NCBI GenBank assembly: GCA_013812655.1
Contig: JACCTC010000303.1
Span: forward strand, 1 to 59,839
Source: Deltaproteobacteria bacterium
GTDB taxonomy: Bacteria > Myxococcota_A > Polyangia > Haliangiales > Haliangiaceae
DNA length: 59,839 bases
Direction of reading: 5' to 3'
Position 1 is the stretch's first letter, and the number at the start of each line of letters is the position of its first letter. The translations under genes and the position numbers were made by a program. Of the stretch, positions 41,363 to 50,907 are shown piece after piece. The notes below the pieces were generated by a model. The model worked only from the letters and a program-made list of their open reading frames with translations. It was not told where the DNA came from and searched no databases.

Positions 41363-42235
41363 ATGCGGACGCTGGTGCTGCTGACGCTGCTCGCGTTGCT
41401 CGGAACCGCGGCCGCCGCTCCCCCGCGCGCGGTCCGCAAACCGCCGCCCGCGAACATCTCGGCCGAGGCTCTCGACCAGCTTGTCTACGCCGTGCTCGCC
41501 GACAAGGCGGGCGACTATGACGATGCGCTGCGGCTGTACGAGAATGCGAACCGCTCGGCGCCGCACCCGAACATCACCTACAACATTGCCGATCTGCACC
41601 GCCGGCTGGAGAAGCTCGATCGCGCGATCGAGGGCTACAAGAAATACATCGAGCTCGCGCCGACCGCCCCCGATCGCGCCGCCGTCGAGAAGCTGATCGC
41701 TGAGCTCGCGCGGACGCCGGGCGTCGCGGTGATCGACGGTGAGGACCTCGACGCCATCGTGTTCGTCGACGGCAAGTTGATCGGCCCCTCGCCGGTCGTG
41801 ATCTCGCTTCCCGAGGGTCGTCACGTCTTCGAGCGGATCGGCCCGCGCAGCTACGGCTCGCAGGAGATGACCGTGAAGCCAATGAGTCGCCATCATGTCT
41901 CGCTCGGCTCGTCGCGCGACGAGGGCGGCAACGTCGTGTTCCACGGCCCGCCCGGCACCACCCGCGGTAGCTGGGAGGATCGCGGTCACAAGTTCAGGAT
42001 GGCAGGCCGCTTCACGCTGCCGCCGGGCCGCCACGATACGTTTCTGTTGAGTCCGGGGCGCGCGTGCACGCCGATCGCGTTCGATGTGCCGCCGGGTGAT
42101 GACGTGGTGGTCCACGTGTTCATCGACATGAAGCCGGTCAAGGGCACCGGCTGCATCCCGATCACCGTGCGGGCGAACAAGATCGTGTTCCCGCCACGTG
42201 CCCGCGACGCCGCGATCCGGGAGGTGGCGCCATGA
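41363..42235 (+). CDS. Secreted TPR protein (first of a pair)
   Basis: A 290-residue exported protein: signal peptide MRTLVLLTLLALLGTAAAA, then two TPR-like repeats (AGDYDDALRLYENANRSAPH, LEKLDRAIEGYKKYIELAPT) with the ITYNIADLHRR element typical of myxobacterial PEGA/TPR proteins. A PEGA-like segment (DAIVFVDGKLIGPSPVVISL, GRHVFE) and a beta-rich C-terminus follow. It is translationally coupled to a paralogue by an ATGA overlap at 42232. No enzymatic motif; an envelope scaffold role is likely. Confidence 0.75.
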   Translation: MRTLVLLTLLALLGTAAAAPPRAVRKPPPANISAEALDQLVYAVLADKAGDYDDALRLYENANRSAPHPNITYNIADLHRRLEKLDRAIEGYKKYIELAPTAPDRAAVEKLIAELARTPGVAVIDGEDLDAIVFVDGKLIGPSPVVISLPEGRHVFERIGPRSYGSQEMTVKPMSRHHVSLGSSRDEGGNVVFHGPPGTTRGSWEDRGHKFRMAGRFTLPPGRHDTFLLSPGRACTPIAFDVPPGDDVVVHVFIDMKPVKGTGCIPITVRANKIVFPPRARDAAIREVAP

Positions 42236-43167
42236 CGCGGTCACTCGGCCTCTCGATCGTCGCCGCGATCTCGCTGCTCGCGCTGGAGCACGACGCCGGC
42301 GCGCATCCCGCGACCACCACCGGCGCTGCGAAGCGCAAGGCGACGCCCGACAAGTTCGCGAAGGCCGCCGGCGAGGCGTTCGCTGCCGCGGTCACGGCCG
42401 ATCAAGCGAACGATCTACCGACCGCGCTCGGCCTCTACCAGAAGGCATACGGGATCTCGCCGCACCCGAGCACGGTCTACAACATCGCCGACGTTCAGCG
42501 GCGCCTCGCGAACCTGCCGCTCGCGATCAAGAGCTACGAGACCTATCTCCTGCTGTCGCCGAACGCGCGCGATCGCGCCGATGTCGAGGCGCTGCTCGAG
42601 CAACTGCGGCGCACGCCGGGGACGCTGCTGGTCTCCACCGGACCGGCAAGCAACCCGAAGTCGATCGATCTGCCGGCCGCGTACGTGCTGGTCAGCGGCC
42701 GGATCGAGAAGAAGCCCGGGCCGCTCGCCACGCCGAAGACGAAGACCTCCGATGATCCGGTCATCGAGCTGTTCGTCGCCGCCGGCGAGCACACGATCGA
42801 TGTGGTGACGCCGCTGACCTATGGCCGCAAGCAGTGCAACGTCCAGCCCGGCGCGGTCACCCGCTGCGAGGTGTTCGCGCCGCCGCGGATCGATGGCGCC
42901 GTGATCGTCAGCGGCGATCGCCGGTTTCGCACCTACCGCAACGCGGACCGCCGCACCGGGGATGTCGTCGGCGAGCGCTTCGAGCTCCCCGCGGGCCGGC
43001 ACAAGCTCGCGCTGCGCGATCGCTCGTACGAGTGCGCGCCGATCGTGCTCGACGTCGGCGCCGTGAACACGGTGGCATATGTCTACGTGTCGTCGGCCGA
43101 GTACCACGGCCTGCAGCGCTGCCGCACGCTCGACACGAAGCACCACCGGTTGCAGTTCGATCCATAA
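42232..43167 (+). CDS. Secreted TPR protein (second of a pair)
   Basis: A 311-residue paralogue of the preceding protein. It has a signal peptide (SIVAAISLLALEHDAGA), TPR repeats (NDLPTALGLYQKAYGISPH, TVYNIADVQRRLANLPLAIK) and a beta-rich C-terminus with Cys near 200, 207, 264 and 302. The middle PEGA-like part carries a longer insert (KKPGPLATPKTKTSDDPV). Both end with a similar segment of the form P-G-R-H-x-L plus a late Cys. Coupled expression suggests that the two act together or as a heteromer. Confidence 0.75.
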   Translation: MTRSLGLSIVAAISLLALEHDAGAHPATTTGAAKRKATPDKFAKAAGEAFAAAVTADQANDLPTALGLYQKAYGISPHPSTVYNIADVQRRLANLPLAIKSYETYLLLSPNARDRADVEALLEQLRRTPGTLLVSTGPASNPKSIDLPAAYVLVSGRIEKKPGPLATPKTKTSDDPVIELFVAAGEHTIDVVTPLTYGRKQCNVQPGAVTRCEVFAPPRIDGAVIVSGDRRFRTYRNADRRTGDVVGERFELPAGRHKLALRDRSYECAPIVLDVGAVNTVAYVYVSSAEYHGLQRCRTLDTKHHRLQFDP

Positions 43168-43185
43168 AGCGTACGATGCGCGCGA

Positions 43186-44442
43186 ATGCGCATCATCCTC
43201 CTCGCGCTCGTGCTCGCGTCGTTCGGTTGTCAGCGCGACACCGGCGAGTCATCCAAGGCCACCGGATCCGGATCTGCCGCCTCTACCGCCGGGACCGACC
43301 TCGACAGCAAAGACATCCTCGCGCGCACGACGACCGCGACCGCGGTGCAGGTCAAGCACGTGCTGATCGGCTGGAAGGATCTCGCCGCGGCCTATCGCGG
43401 CCAGATGGATCCGCGCGCGGCCGCGCGTACCGAGGCCGAGGCCGCGAAGCTGGCGCGCGAGATCGCCGCCCAGCTCCGCACCAAGCCGGCGATGCTCGAC
43501 GAGCTCGTCAAGAAGCACTCCGAAGATCCGGGGTCGCAAGGCGGCGTGCCCTACGACGTCAAGGCCGACACGCCGTTCGTGCCCGAGTTCAAGAACCTCG
43601 CGCTCCGCCTCAACGAGAACGAGGTCGGCATCGTCAAGACGAGCTACGGCTACCACGTGATGATGCGGCTGCCGCCGCCACCGCCGGACGCGCTCGAGTC
43701 CGCGGACATGCTCGCGCGGCCGCTGTCCGAGAAGCCGACGAACGCACACGTCCAGCACGTCCTGGTGTCGTGGAAGGACGCGCCGGGCGCCCGCGATCCG
43801 CGCGCGCAGGCCCGCACCAAGGCGGACGCCGACAAGCTCGCGAAGGAGCTCCTCGACAAGGTGCGCGCGGGCGGTGACATGGCGGCGTTGATGAAGGAGC
43901 ACTCGGAGGATCCCGGCTCGAAGGACAACGCGCGCGTCTACGAGGTCACGCCCGACGCGCCGATGGTCGAGCCGTTCAAGAACCTCTCGCTGCGGCTCCA
44001 GGAAGGCGAGGCTGGCCTCGTCAAGTCGCCGTTCGGCTGGCACGTCATCAAGCGCGTGCCGCCACCACCGCCTGATAGCCTCGAGTCGAGGGAGATCCTC
44101 GCGCGCGAGCCGGCGACCGACAAGGCGAAGGTCAAGCACATCCTGCTCGGCTGGACCGATAGCCACACCGAGGATCCGCGTGGGACCAAGCGCACTCGTG
44201 CCGAGCTCGAGAAGCTGGTCAAGGCCACGGTTGCCAAGCTTCAGAAGGGCGCGAAGATCGAGCCGCTGATGGCCGAGCTCTCCGAGGATCCGGGCTCCGC
44301 GAAGTCCGGTGAGGGCTATGACGCGACCCCGGATGCTGGCCTGGTCCCACCGTTCAAGAACCTCGCGCTCCGGCTGAAGGTCGGCGAGGTCGGTGTGGTG
44401 AAGACCGACTTCGGCATGCACATCATCAAGCGCGTCGAGTGA
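43186..44442 (+). CDS. Lipoprotein with three parvulin-type peptidyl-prolyl isomerase domains
   Basis: A 418-residue lipoprotein (lipobox LASFGC, Cys15). Three parvulin domains follow in series, about 45-162, 175-287 and 305-418. Each opens with a HVL/HIL motif (VKHVLIGW, VQHVLVSW, VKHILLGW), has a K/E-HSEDPGS or ELSEDPGS turn and ends in a xxHxxxR motif (YGYHVMMR, FGWHVIKR, FGMHIIKR), the paired histidines of the PpiC/SurA fold. Poly-Pro linkers (PPPPPDALES, PPPPPDSLES) separate them. It should assist folding of envelope proteins, like PrsA or SurA. A three-domain tethered form is uncommon. It lies 18 bp behind the TPR pair and may be co-expressed. Confidence 0.88.
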   Translation: MRIILLALVLASFGCQRDTGESSKATGSGSAASTAGTDLDSKDILARTTTATAVQVKHVLIGWKDLAAAYRGQMDPRAAARTEAEAAKLAREIAAQLRTKPAMLDELVKKHSEDPGSQGGVPYDVKADTPFVPEFKNLALRLNENEVGIVKTSYGYHVMMRLPPPPPDALESADMLARPLSEKPTNAHVQHVLVSWKDAPGARDPRAQARTKADADKLAKELLDKVRAGGDMAALMKEHSEDPGSKDNARVYEVTPDAPMVEPFKNLSLRLQEGEAGLVKSPFGWHVIKRVPPPPPDSLESREILAREPATDKAKVKHILLGWTDSHTEDPRGTKRTRAELEKLVKATVAKLQKGAKIEPLMAELSEDPGSAKSGEGYDATPDAGLVPPFKNLALRLKVGEVGVVKTDFGMHIIKRVE

Positions 44443-44470
44443 CTCGTCGCTGCCGCGCCCGTGACCGCGG

Positions 44471-45145
44471 CTACTCGATGATGTCGAACACCATCCGCGC
44501 CTCGACATCCGCGAACGTCGCGGCACGCAGCGCGCTGGCATCGACCTGACCCAGCGAGCCAGCGCCGATCGAGGTCTCGGCGACGATCTTGCGCGTCTGC
44601 GACGTGCACGTCGTCATGCACGACGCGGCCGCCGAGCTCTCGGCGCTGCTGCGGCACGCCGCCGCGGATGCACTCGCGCCGCACGAGGCCTCGGCGTCAG
44701 CGCGCGCGCTCGCCTCGCAGTAGGTCTGACAGTTTTGCGTGGTGGCGGTGAGCTCCGCCCGCAGCACGATGTCGGTCACCACACCGACGGTGAGCTCCGG
44801 GATCTCGCAGCCCGACGGCGTGACGATCTCGCCGGCCGCGAGCGCGGTGAGGTACGCGCCGTCGCTGCCGATGTCCATCGTGCCGGCATAGCGCGCCTCG
44901 AAGCGCCCGACCGGATCGGTGGCGCATTGCGGATCGACCTGCGGGATCGTGGCGTTGCCCTTCACGACGAGCGTGAGCTTCGCGTCCTGCGCGGGTGGTG
45001 AGGATGCCTGGCGTGGTGTGCCGTCGTGGGCCGTCGCCGAATCACGGTAGACCGCCGCGCCCGAGACCGCAGCGGTTCCCTCGCTGCCACCATCGTCCGT
45101 ACAACCAAGAGCAGCCGCGGTCAGAAGATAGAGATAGCTACGCAT
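44471..45145 (-). CDS. Cys/Ala/Ser-rich lipoprotein, function unknown
   Basis: A 224-residue lipoprotein. GGAGGG sits 6 nt before the ATG at 45145; an in-frame upstream start would hide the signal peptide MRSYLYLLTAAALGC, whose Cys is the lipobox. A disordered Gly/Ser/Ala linker, a domain of about 100 residues, then a short helical stretch rich in Ala, Ser and Cys (CQTYCEASARADAEASCGAS, AACRSS, SCMTTCTS), which could be a disulphide-stapled coiled coil. I do not recognise the family. It is divergent from an M3 peptidase with 142 bp between. Confidence 0.7.
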   Translation of the reverse strand: MRSYLYLLTAAALGCTDDGGSEGTAAVSGAAVYRDSATAHDGTPRQASSPPAQDAKLTLVVKGNATIPQVDPQCATDPVGRFEARYAGTMDIGSDGAYLTALAAGEIVTPSGCEIPELTVGVVTDIVLRAELTATTQNCQTYCEASARADAEASCGASASAAACRSSAESSAAASCMTTCTSQTRKIVAETSIGAGSLGQVDASALRAATFADVEARMVFDIIE

Positions 45146-45287
45146 GGGTTCCCTCCAGTTGCCCATTGGACGATGACCGCGCTGGCACGCGCGTGTGGCT
45201 CTCGGGCATCTCACGGTGTTCGGTGATCGCGACTACGTGGTCGCGCGCACGTGAACCGCCGCACATGTAGGGATCGGATATCTTGGC

Positions 45288-47366
45288 GTGGTGACCGCAG
45301 ACCTCGACGATCCATCGCTCGCCCCGTTGCTCGCACCTTGGGCCGGCGATCACGGCGGCCTTCCACCGTTTCACGCGATCACCGTCGCGCACTTCAAGCC
45401 GGCGATCCTGCACGCGATGGCGCTGCAGCGTCGCGAGCTCGCCGCGATCACCGCGAACCCGGAGCCGCCGACGTTCGCGAACACGATCGTGGCGTTCGAG
45501 GACTCGGGGCGGGCTTATGTCCGCGCGACGAACGTGTTCGGGATCTACGCGACGACGCTCGCGGATGACGAGGTCAAGGCGATCGAGACCGAGCTCGCGC
45601 CGATGTTCGCGGCGTTCCGCGACGAGGTCACGCAGAACGCGGCGCTGTTCGCGCGGATCGAAGCGGTGTACGCCGCGCGTGCGACGGCGAGCCTCGCGCC
45701 CGACCAGCTGCGCCTGCTCGACGTCACTTATCGCAACTTCGCGCGCCACGGTGCTGCACTCGGCGACGCCGCGAAGGCCCGGCTCACCGCGATCAACGGG
45801 CGGCTCGCGACCCTGTTCACCGTGTTCGGGCAGAACGTGCTCGCCGACGAGGAGAGCGGCCTGCTCGTGCTCGACGCCGAGGCCGACCTCGCCGGGTTAC
45901 CGGCGTCGCTGCGCACAGCCGCGCGAACCGAGGCCGAGGCCCGCGGCCACGCGGGCAAATGGGTGATCACGAACACGCGGTCGTCTGCCGAGCCGTTCCT
46001 GACGCTGTCGACCCGGCGTGACCTACGCGAGCGCGCATACCAGATGTGGATCAGCCGTGGCGATCACGCCGGCGCTCACGACAACAAGCAGGTGATCGCC
46101 GAGATCCTCGCGCTCCGCGGCGAGCGCGCGAAGCTGCTCGGCTTCCCGACGCACGCCCACTGGATGCTGCAGGACACGATGGCGCAGACGCCCGAGGCGG
46201 CGACCGCGCTGCTGATGAAGGTGTGGCAGGCCGCCGTCGCGCGCGTCCGCGAGGAGGTCGCCGACATGCAGCGGATCGCGGACGCCGAGGGTGCCGGCAT
46301 CACGATCGAGCCGTGGGACTACCGGTTCTACGCCGAGCAGGTTCGCAAGGCGCGCTACGACCTCGATCAGAACGAGGTCAAGCCCTACCTCCAGCTCGAG
46401 CAGATCCGCGACGCGATGTTCTGGATGGCACACGAGCTCTACGGGCTGACGTTCACCCGCCTTGGCGGCGTGCCGGTCTACCACCCCGACGTCACCGCCT
46501 ACGAGGTGACCCGCGGCGCGACCCGCGTCGGCGTCTGGTATCTCGACCCCTACGCACGCGACGGCAAGCGCTCGGGCGCGTGGATGAGCGAGTACCGCAC
46601 GCAGGAGTCGTTCCGCGACGCAGTGACCCCGATCGTGTCGAACAACGCGAACTTCGTGAAGGGCCAGCCCGGCGAGCCCGTGCTGATCTCGTGGGACGAC
46701 GCGGTCACGATGTTCCACGAGTTCGGGCACGCGCTCCACGGCCTGCTGTCGGCGATCCGGTTCCCGACCCTTGCCGGGACCAACACGCTGCGCGACTTCG
46801 TCGAGTTTCCGAGCCAGCTCCACGAGCACTGGCTCGCCACGCCGGAGCTGTTGAACGCATTCGCGCGCCATCACGAGACCCGTGCACCGATCCCCGCAGC
46901 ACTGGTCGCGAAGATCCAGCAGGCGAAGAACTTCAACCAGGGCTTCAAGACCGTCGAGTACCTCGCCGCCGCGATCTACGACATGCGGATCCACACCGAG
47001 CCCACCGACGCGCCGATCGACGCCGCCGCGTTCGAAGTGCGCACGATGGAGGAGATCGGCGCGCCGCGCGAGATCGTGATGCGGCACCGGCCGACGCAGT
47101 TCGCCCACGTGTTCTCCGGGGACGATTACTCCGCGGGCTACTACTCGTACCTGTGGGCCGACACGCTGACCGCCGATGCTGGCGAGGCGTTCGCCGAAGC
47201 GGGGAGCTATTACGACCGCGACGTCGCGCGCAAGCTGCACGACGCGATCATGAGCGCGGGCAACGCCGTGCCACCCGAGGAGGCGTTCCGCGCGTTCCGC
47301 GGCCGCGACGTCGACACCGACGCGCTCATGCGTGATCGCGGGTTCCCGGTCGCGCGTCCAGGTTGA
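45288..47366 (+). CDS. M3-family oligopeptidase (Dcp/PrlC-like)
   Basis: A 692-residue zinc metallopeptidase that cleaves short peptides, cytoplasmic by the lack of a signal peptide. Zinc ligands His477 and His481 with catalytic Glu478 lie in TMFHEFGHALHGLLS; the third ligand Glu follows in FVEFPSQLHEHW. The C-terminal YSAGYYSYLWADTLTADAGEAF is typical of Dcp/PrlC. The length agrees with peptidyl-dipeptidase Dcp (about 680). GTG at 45288 or 45291 both start it. It helps recycle peptides from protein turnover. Confidence 0.93.
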   Translation: MVTADLDDPSLAPLLAPWAGDHGGLPPFHAITVAHFKPAILHAMALQRRELAAITANPEPPTFANTIVAFEDSGRAYVRATNVFGIYATTLADDEVKAIETELAPMFAAFRDEVTQNAALFARIEAVYAARATASLAPDQLRLLDVTYRNFARHGAALGDAAKARLTAINGRLATLFTVFGQNVLADEESGLLVLDAEADLAGLPASLRTAARTEAEARGHAGKWVITNTRSSAEPFLTLSTRRDLRERAYQMWISRGDHAGAHDNKQVIAEILALRGERAKLLGFPTHAHWMLQDTMAQTPEAATALLMKVWQAAVARVREEVADMQRIADAEGAGITIEPWDYRFYAEQVRKARYDLDQNEVKPYLQLEQIRDAMFWMAHELYGLTFTRLGGVPVYHPDVTAYEVTRGATRVGVWYLDPYARDGKRSGAWMSEYRTQESFRDAVTPIVSNNANFVKGQPGEPVLISWDDAVTMFHEFGHALHGLLSAIRFPTLAGTNTLRDFVEFPSQLHEHWLATPELLNAFARHHETRAPIPAALVAKIQQAKNFNQGFKTVEYLAAAIYDMRIHTEPTDAPIDAAAFEVRTMEEIGAPREIVMRHRPTQFAHVFSGDDYSAGYYSYLWADTLTADAGEAFAEAGSYYDRDVARKLHDAIMSAGNAVPPEEAFRAFRGRDVDTDALMRDRGFPVARPG

Positions 47367-47602
47367 CGATGCGGTTCACCCGCGCAAACCGTGAGCTGGA
47401 TCTTTGCCGTGCAGCTACGCCACGCTCTCGAACGCCACGCCGTTCGAATCGGGCGTCAGCGCCCGGTCAGACGCCGAAGTGCACCCAGCCCCCTCGAATC
47501 CACGGCAAAACAGGCGTTAATGCGTCAGGCAACCGATACGTACAGCGGTACGCGGCCTGCACACCAACACCCCGCTGTCTCATGGGAGCACTCGCGAAAA
47601 CG

Positions 47603-49186
47603 ATGACAAGCCTGGCGCGACCTCGCGCGATTGCTCTGTTCCTTGCCTTCACGATCGTCGGGACCACGTCGGTCCACGCGCAGCCGGCGCCACCGCCGCC
47701 AGAGCCAGCGCCCACCCCGGCACCGCCGGCGCCGGAGCCAACGCCGCCCAAGCCCGAGCCTGCACCCGAGGCCACGCCGGACGCCAAGCCGGGCGACACC
47801 AAGCCCGCCGACGCCAAGCCGGGCGACGACACAGCCGACGCCAAGCCCGACGAACCGGACTGGTCCTCCGCACCGCGCCCCGATCAGTCGCGCGGCGTCG
47901 TCCACGAGGAAGCACCAGCGCTCGGCGACCGCCTCCGCTGGGTACCGCGCGTCGTGCTGTTCGTCCCGCGCTGGGTGTTCTGGGTCGCGATGCAGCCGGT
48001 CCGGTTCACCGCATACGTCTACGAGCGCTACAACCTGCCCGGCCGGCTGAAGGCCACGCTGTTCAACGTCGAAGAGACCTTCGGCATCTATCCGGTCCTC
48101 AAGTACGACACGGCCTATGGTTTCACGGCCGGTATCCGGATCGTGCATCGCGACATGTTCGGCGCCCGCGAACGCCTCCGGCTCGGCGCCGACTTCGGTG
48201 GCGAGTTCCGGCAGGCCGTGAGCGGCAGCCTGCGTAGCGGAAAGCGGTTTGGCGAGCGGTTCACGGCGGAGCTCAGCGCGCTCTACGAGCGCCGGCCCGG
48301 CGAGCGGTTCTACGGCATCGGTAACGGCGAGAAGCTCGCGAACCGCCCGTCGAGGTTGATCGACCCCAGCATCGACGACACGGCCTACCCCACGAGGTTT
48401 CACGAGGATCTAGCGCGCGTCCTCGTGGCGGCCGAGGGGCACGCGACCAAGAGCCTCACCGCGCGCGTGACCGGCGCGTTCGTCAAGCGTGACTTCGGGC
48501 GGCGCTTCGGCGATCTGACCAGCATCGAGCGGATCTATCTGACCAGCCAGCTCGCCGGCTACGACAGCGGCGTCGACAACATCTACGTCGAGGGGGACGT
48601 GACCTACGACACGCGGCGACCGACCTCGCGCTACCATACGCAGATCGTCGACGCGACCGGGTGGTTCGTGAACGCGCACGTCGGTGGTGCCAAGGGTGTC
48701 GGTGGCGATCCGACCGATTACTACCGCTACGGTGCGGAGGTCCAGCGCTACTTCGACCTCTACCAGGGCAACCGCGTGCTCGCGTTGCGGGCCATCGTCG
48801 ACTCGGTCGGTGGTACCGACGGTCGCGCCGACGGCGAGATCCCGTTCGTCGAGCTCCCCCGCCTCGGTGGCGCGGAGCTCTTGCGCGGCTTCCCGCACGG
48901 CCGGTTCCGGGATCGCGCGACCACACTGGTCAGCGCCGAGTATACGTGGGACCTCTCGAACCACGCCGCGGCGTACGTGTTCGCCGACGCCGGGCGCGCG
49001 TGGCGATCGCTGCGCGACGTCCAGATCGACAACAGCCTGCGCGTCGGCTATGGCGGCGGCATTCAGCTGCACACGTCGCGTAGCTTCCTCATGCGCGTGC
49101 AGGTCGCCGCCTCCGAGGAGAACTTGTTATTCGAGCTCAAGCTCTCGCCGGCATATGGTCGCCGCGAGCGCGCGGGGAGGTATTGA
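47603..49186 (+). CDS. Omp85/BamA-superfamily outer-membrane barrel
   Basis: A 527-residue exported protein (ATG at 47603; one at 47582 would add seven residues). Signal peptide IALFLAFTIVGTTSVHAQ, then a Pro-rich linker and DAKPGD-type degenerate repeats (about 30-100). The rest is a 16-strand-like barrel (FGIYPVLKYDTAYGFTAGIR, VEGDVTYDTRRP) with the Omp85 signature LLRGFPHGRFRDR and the end strand motif YVFADAGRAWRS. No POTRA domain is visible, so it resembles the barrel-only surface-antigen branch rather than BamA itself. It is followed after one base by a kinase-like lipoprotein and was probably co-expressed with it. Confidence 0.82.
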   Translation: MTSLARPRAIALFLAFTIVGTTSVHAQPAPPPPEPAPTPAPPAPEPTPPKPEPAPEATPDAKPGDTKPADAKPGDDTADAKPDEPDWSSAPRPDQSRGVVHEEAPALGDRLRWVPRVVLFVPRWVFWVAMQPVRFTAYVYERYNLPGRLKATLFNVEETFGIYPVLKYDTAYGFTAGIRIVHRDMFGARERLRLGADFGGEFRQAVSGSLRSGKRFGERFTAELSALYERRPGERFYGIGNGEKLANRPSRLIDPSIDDTAYPTRFHEDLARVLVAAEGHATKSLTARVTGAFVKRDFGRRFGDLTSIERIYLTSQLAGYDSGVDNIYVEGDVTYDTRRPTSRYHTQIVDATGWFVNAHVGGAKGVGGDPTDYYRYGAEVQRYFDLYQGNRVLALRAIVDSVGGTDGRADGEIPFVELPRLGGAELLRGFPHGRFRDRATTLVSAEYTWDLSNHAAAYVFADAGRAWRSLRDVQIDNSLRVGYGGGIQLHTSRSFLMRVQVAASEENLLFELKLSPAYGRRERAGRY

Positions 49187-49187
49187 G

Positions 49188-50885
49188 ATGAAGTACGCCA
49201 TCATGCTTCCGGTCGTGCGCGCAGTCGGTGCGTGCTGGCTCGCCATCGTGGTCGCCGGTTGCAGCCGGTCAGCCGCGGGCGAGCTGCGGTTCGCGAACGA
49301 GCCGCCGGTCTGGCAGGTCAACGATCGCAAGCAGCTTCCGGAGATCCCGAAGGAGCGCCTGTACTGGCGCACGCTCTATCACGTGGACGGCTTCTTCGTG
49401 CGCCGGATGACCCGCGCGATGGACGTCAAGGACCCGGTGCGCGCGCGCGACGTGAACGCGCTCGACGAGGTGCCGGACTCGACGTGGTTCGTCAACCGCA
49501 TCGGCGTGCGCGACATGTCGATCGAGGAGATCAAGCGCGGGGCGAACCTGGCGCCGAACCCGTTCGATCACCGGCCGTGGCAGATCACCGGCGGCAAGAC
49601 CGGCGGCCTGTCGATCGGCTTCACGTTCAAGGATGCGCGCGGCGACAAGTACATCCTCAAGTTCGACACTCCCGACCGTCCCGAGATGGAGACCGCCGCT
49701 CACGCGCTCGGCCACCGGATCATCTGGGCGTGCGGCTACCACGTCCCCGAGGACTACATCGGGTACATCCGCCGCGAGGACCTCGTCATCAAGCCCGGCA
49801 CCGTCCACAAGGTTCCCGGAGGCGGCGAGCACGCGATGACCGTCGAGGTCGTCGATCGCGCCCTCGCGAAGATCCACCAGGAGCCCGATGGCCGCATCCG
49901 CGTGCTCGCGAGTCGCTACCTCCCGGGCAAGCCGATCGGCCCGTATGCGCGTGAGGGGACGCGAGACGACGATCCGAACGATCTCATCGCGCACGAGCAT
50001 CGCCGCACCCTCCGCGGTCAGTTTCCGATCTTCTCGTGGCTGAACCACACCGACATGCAGGAGGACAACACCCTCGACGCGTTCATCGCCGACAAGACCG
50101 ACAAGAAACGCGGTCACGTGATGCATTACCTGATCGACTTCGGCAAGGCGTTCGGCGTGATGGGCTGGGGCATCGGCTGGAAGACCGTCGGCTACACGTA
50201 CCGGATGGATGTCAACTACGCGCTGCGCAGCCTCCTCACGTTCGGGCTGTGGGAACGGCCGTACGACGACATCGAGTCACCGCCGCTACGTGGCGTCGGA
50301 CTCTGGGAGGCCGATCACTACGATCCCGGCGAATGGCGCCCGAACAGCCTGTACTGGCCCTACGAGGAGAAGGACCGCTTCGACGCATTCTGGGGCGCGA
50401 AGATCCTGATTCGCTTCACGCGCGAGCAGCTCGCGGCGATCGTCGACGAGGCGCAGTACAGCGATCCACGGTCGGCGCAGTACATGCTCGAGGTGCTGAT
50501 CCAGCGCCAGCGCAAGACCGCGCGCTACTGGTTCGATCAGGTCGCGCCGCTCGATCGGTTCGCTGTCGAGGCCGCACCCGATGGCAGCGCCCGCGTGTGC
50601 TTCACCGATCTGACGCTGCACTACAACCTCCGCACGGTCACGACCCGCTACACCGGTGAGGCCTTCGATCACACGGGCAAGGCGCTCGGGTGGACGCGCG
50701 AGGCGCAGCCGGGACCCGAGGGCCGGACCTGCGTCGATGGCCTGCAGCCACCGACCGCCAATGACGGCTACACGATCGTGAAGCTCGAGGTGCGCCGCAA
50801 CGCGCAGGTCATGCCGCCGGTGCGCGTGCACCTCGCGCGCGACGCCAAGGGTCAGCTCGCCGTGATCGGCCTGCGCCGCTACTAA
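49188..50885 (+). CDS. Lipoprotein with kinase-like motifs, next to the Omp85 barrel
   Basis: A 565-residue lipoprotein; GGGGAGG 7 nt before the ATG at 49188 sets the start, and the lipobox Cys25 is in VVAGCS. The central part has motifs of a protein/PI3-4-kinase-like fold: a glycine-rich strand pair with an invariant-looking Lys (GGKTGGLSIGF to YILKFD, Lys158), a catalytic-like segment HTDMQEDNTL (Asp289, Asn294) and a metal-site-like HYLIDFGKAFG (Asp317). HipA and CotH kinases share this layout. A periplasmic location without ATP makes the chemistry unclear, so a pseudokinase role is equally possible. The C-terminal third is beta-rich. It is coupled to the Omp85-like barrel upstream. Confidence 0.72.
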   Translation: MKYAIMLPVVRAVGACWLAIVVAGCSRSAAGELRFANEPPVWQVNDRKQLPEIPKERLYWRTLYHVDGFFVRRMTRAMDVKDPVRARDVNALDEVPDSTWFVNRIGVRDMSIEEIKRGANLAPNPFDHRPWQITGGKTGGLSIGFTFKDARGDKYILKFDTPDRPEMETAAHALGHRIIWACGYHVPEDYIGYIRREDLVIKPGTVHKVPGGGEHAMTVEVVDRALAKIHQEPDGRIRVLASRYLPGKPIGPYAREGTRDDDPNDLIAHEHRRTLRGQFPIFSWLNHTDMQEDNTLDAFIADKTDKKRGHVMHYLIDFGKAFGVMGWGIGWKTVGYTYRMDVNYALRSLLTFGLWERPYDDIESPPLRGVGLWEADHYDPGEWRPNSLYWPYEEKDRFDAFWGAKILIRFTREQLAAIVDEAQYSDPRSAQYMLEVLIQRQRKTARYWFDQVAPLDRFAVEAAPDGSARVCFTDLTLHYNLRTVTTRYTGEAFDHTGKALGWTREAQPGPEGRTCVDGLQPPTANDGYTIVKLEVRRNAQVMPPVRVHLARDAKGQLAVIGLRRY

Positions 50886-50907
50886 GACGCGGTATCCTCG
50901 GCGCGCG

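Noticed and set aside
45221-45238. Possible sigma-54 promoter near TGGCACG before the M3 peptidase
   Set aside because: The -24-like half is present but no GC-containing -12 element follows at the right distance.
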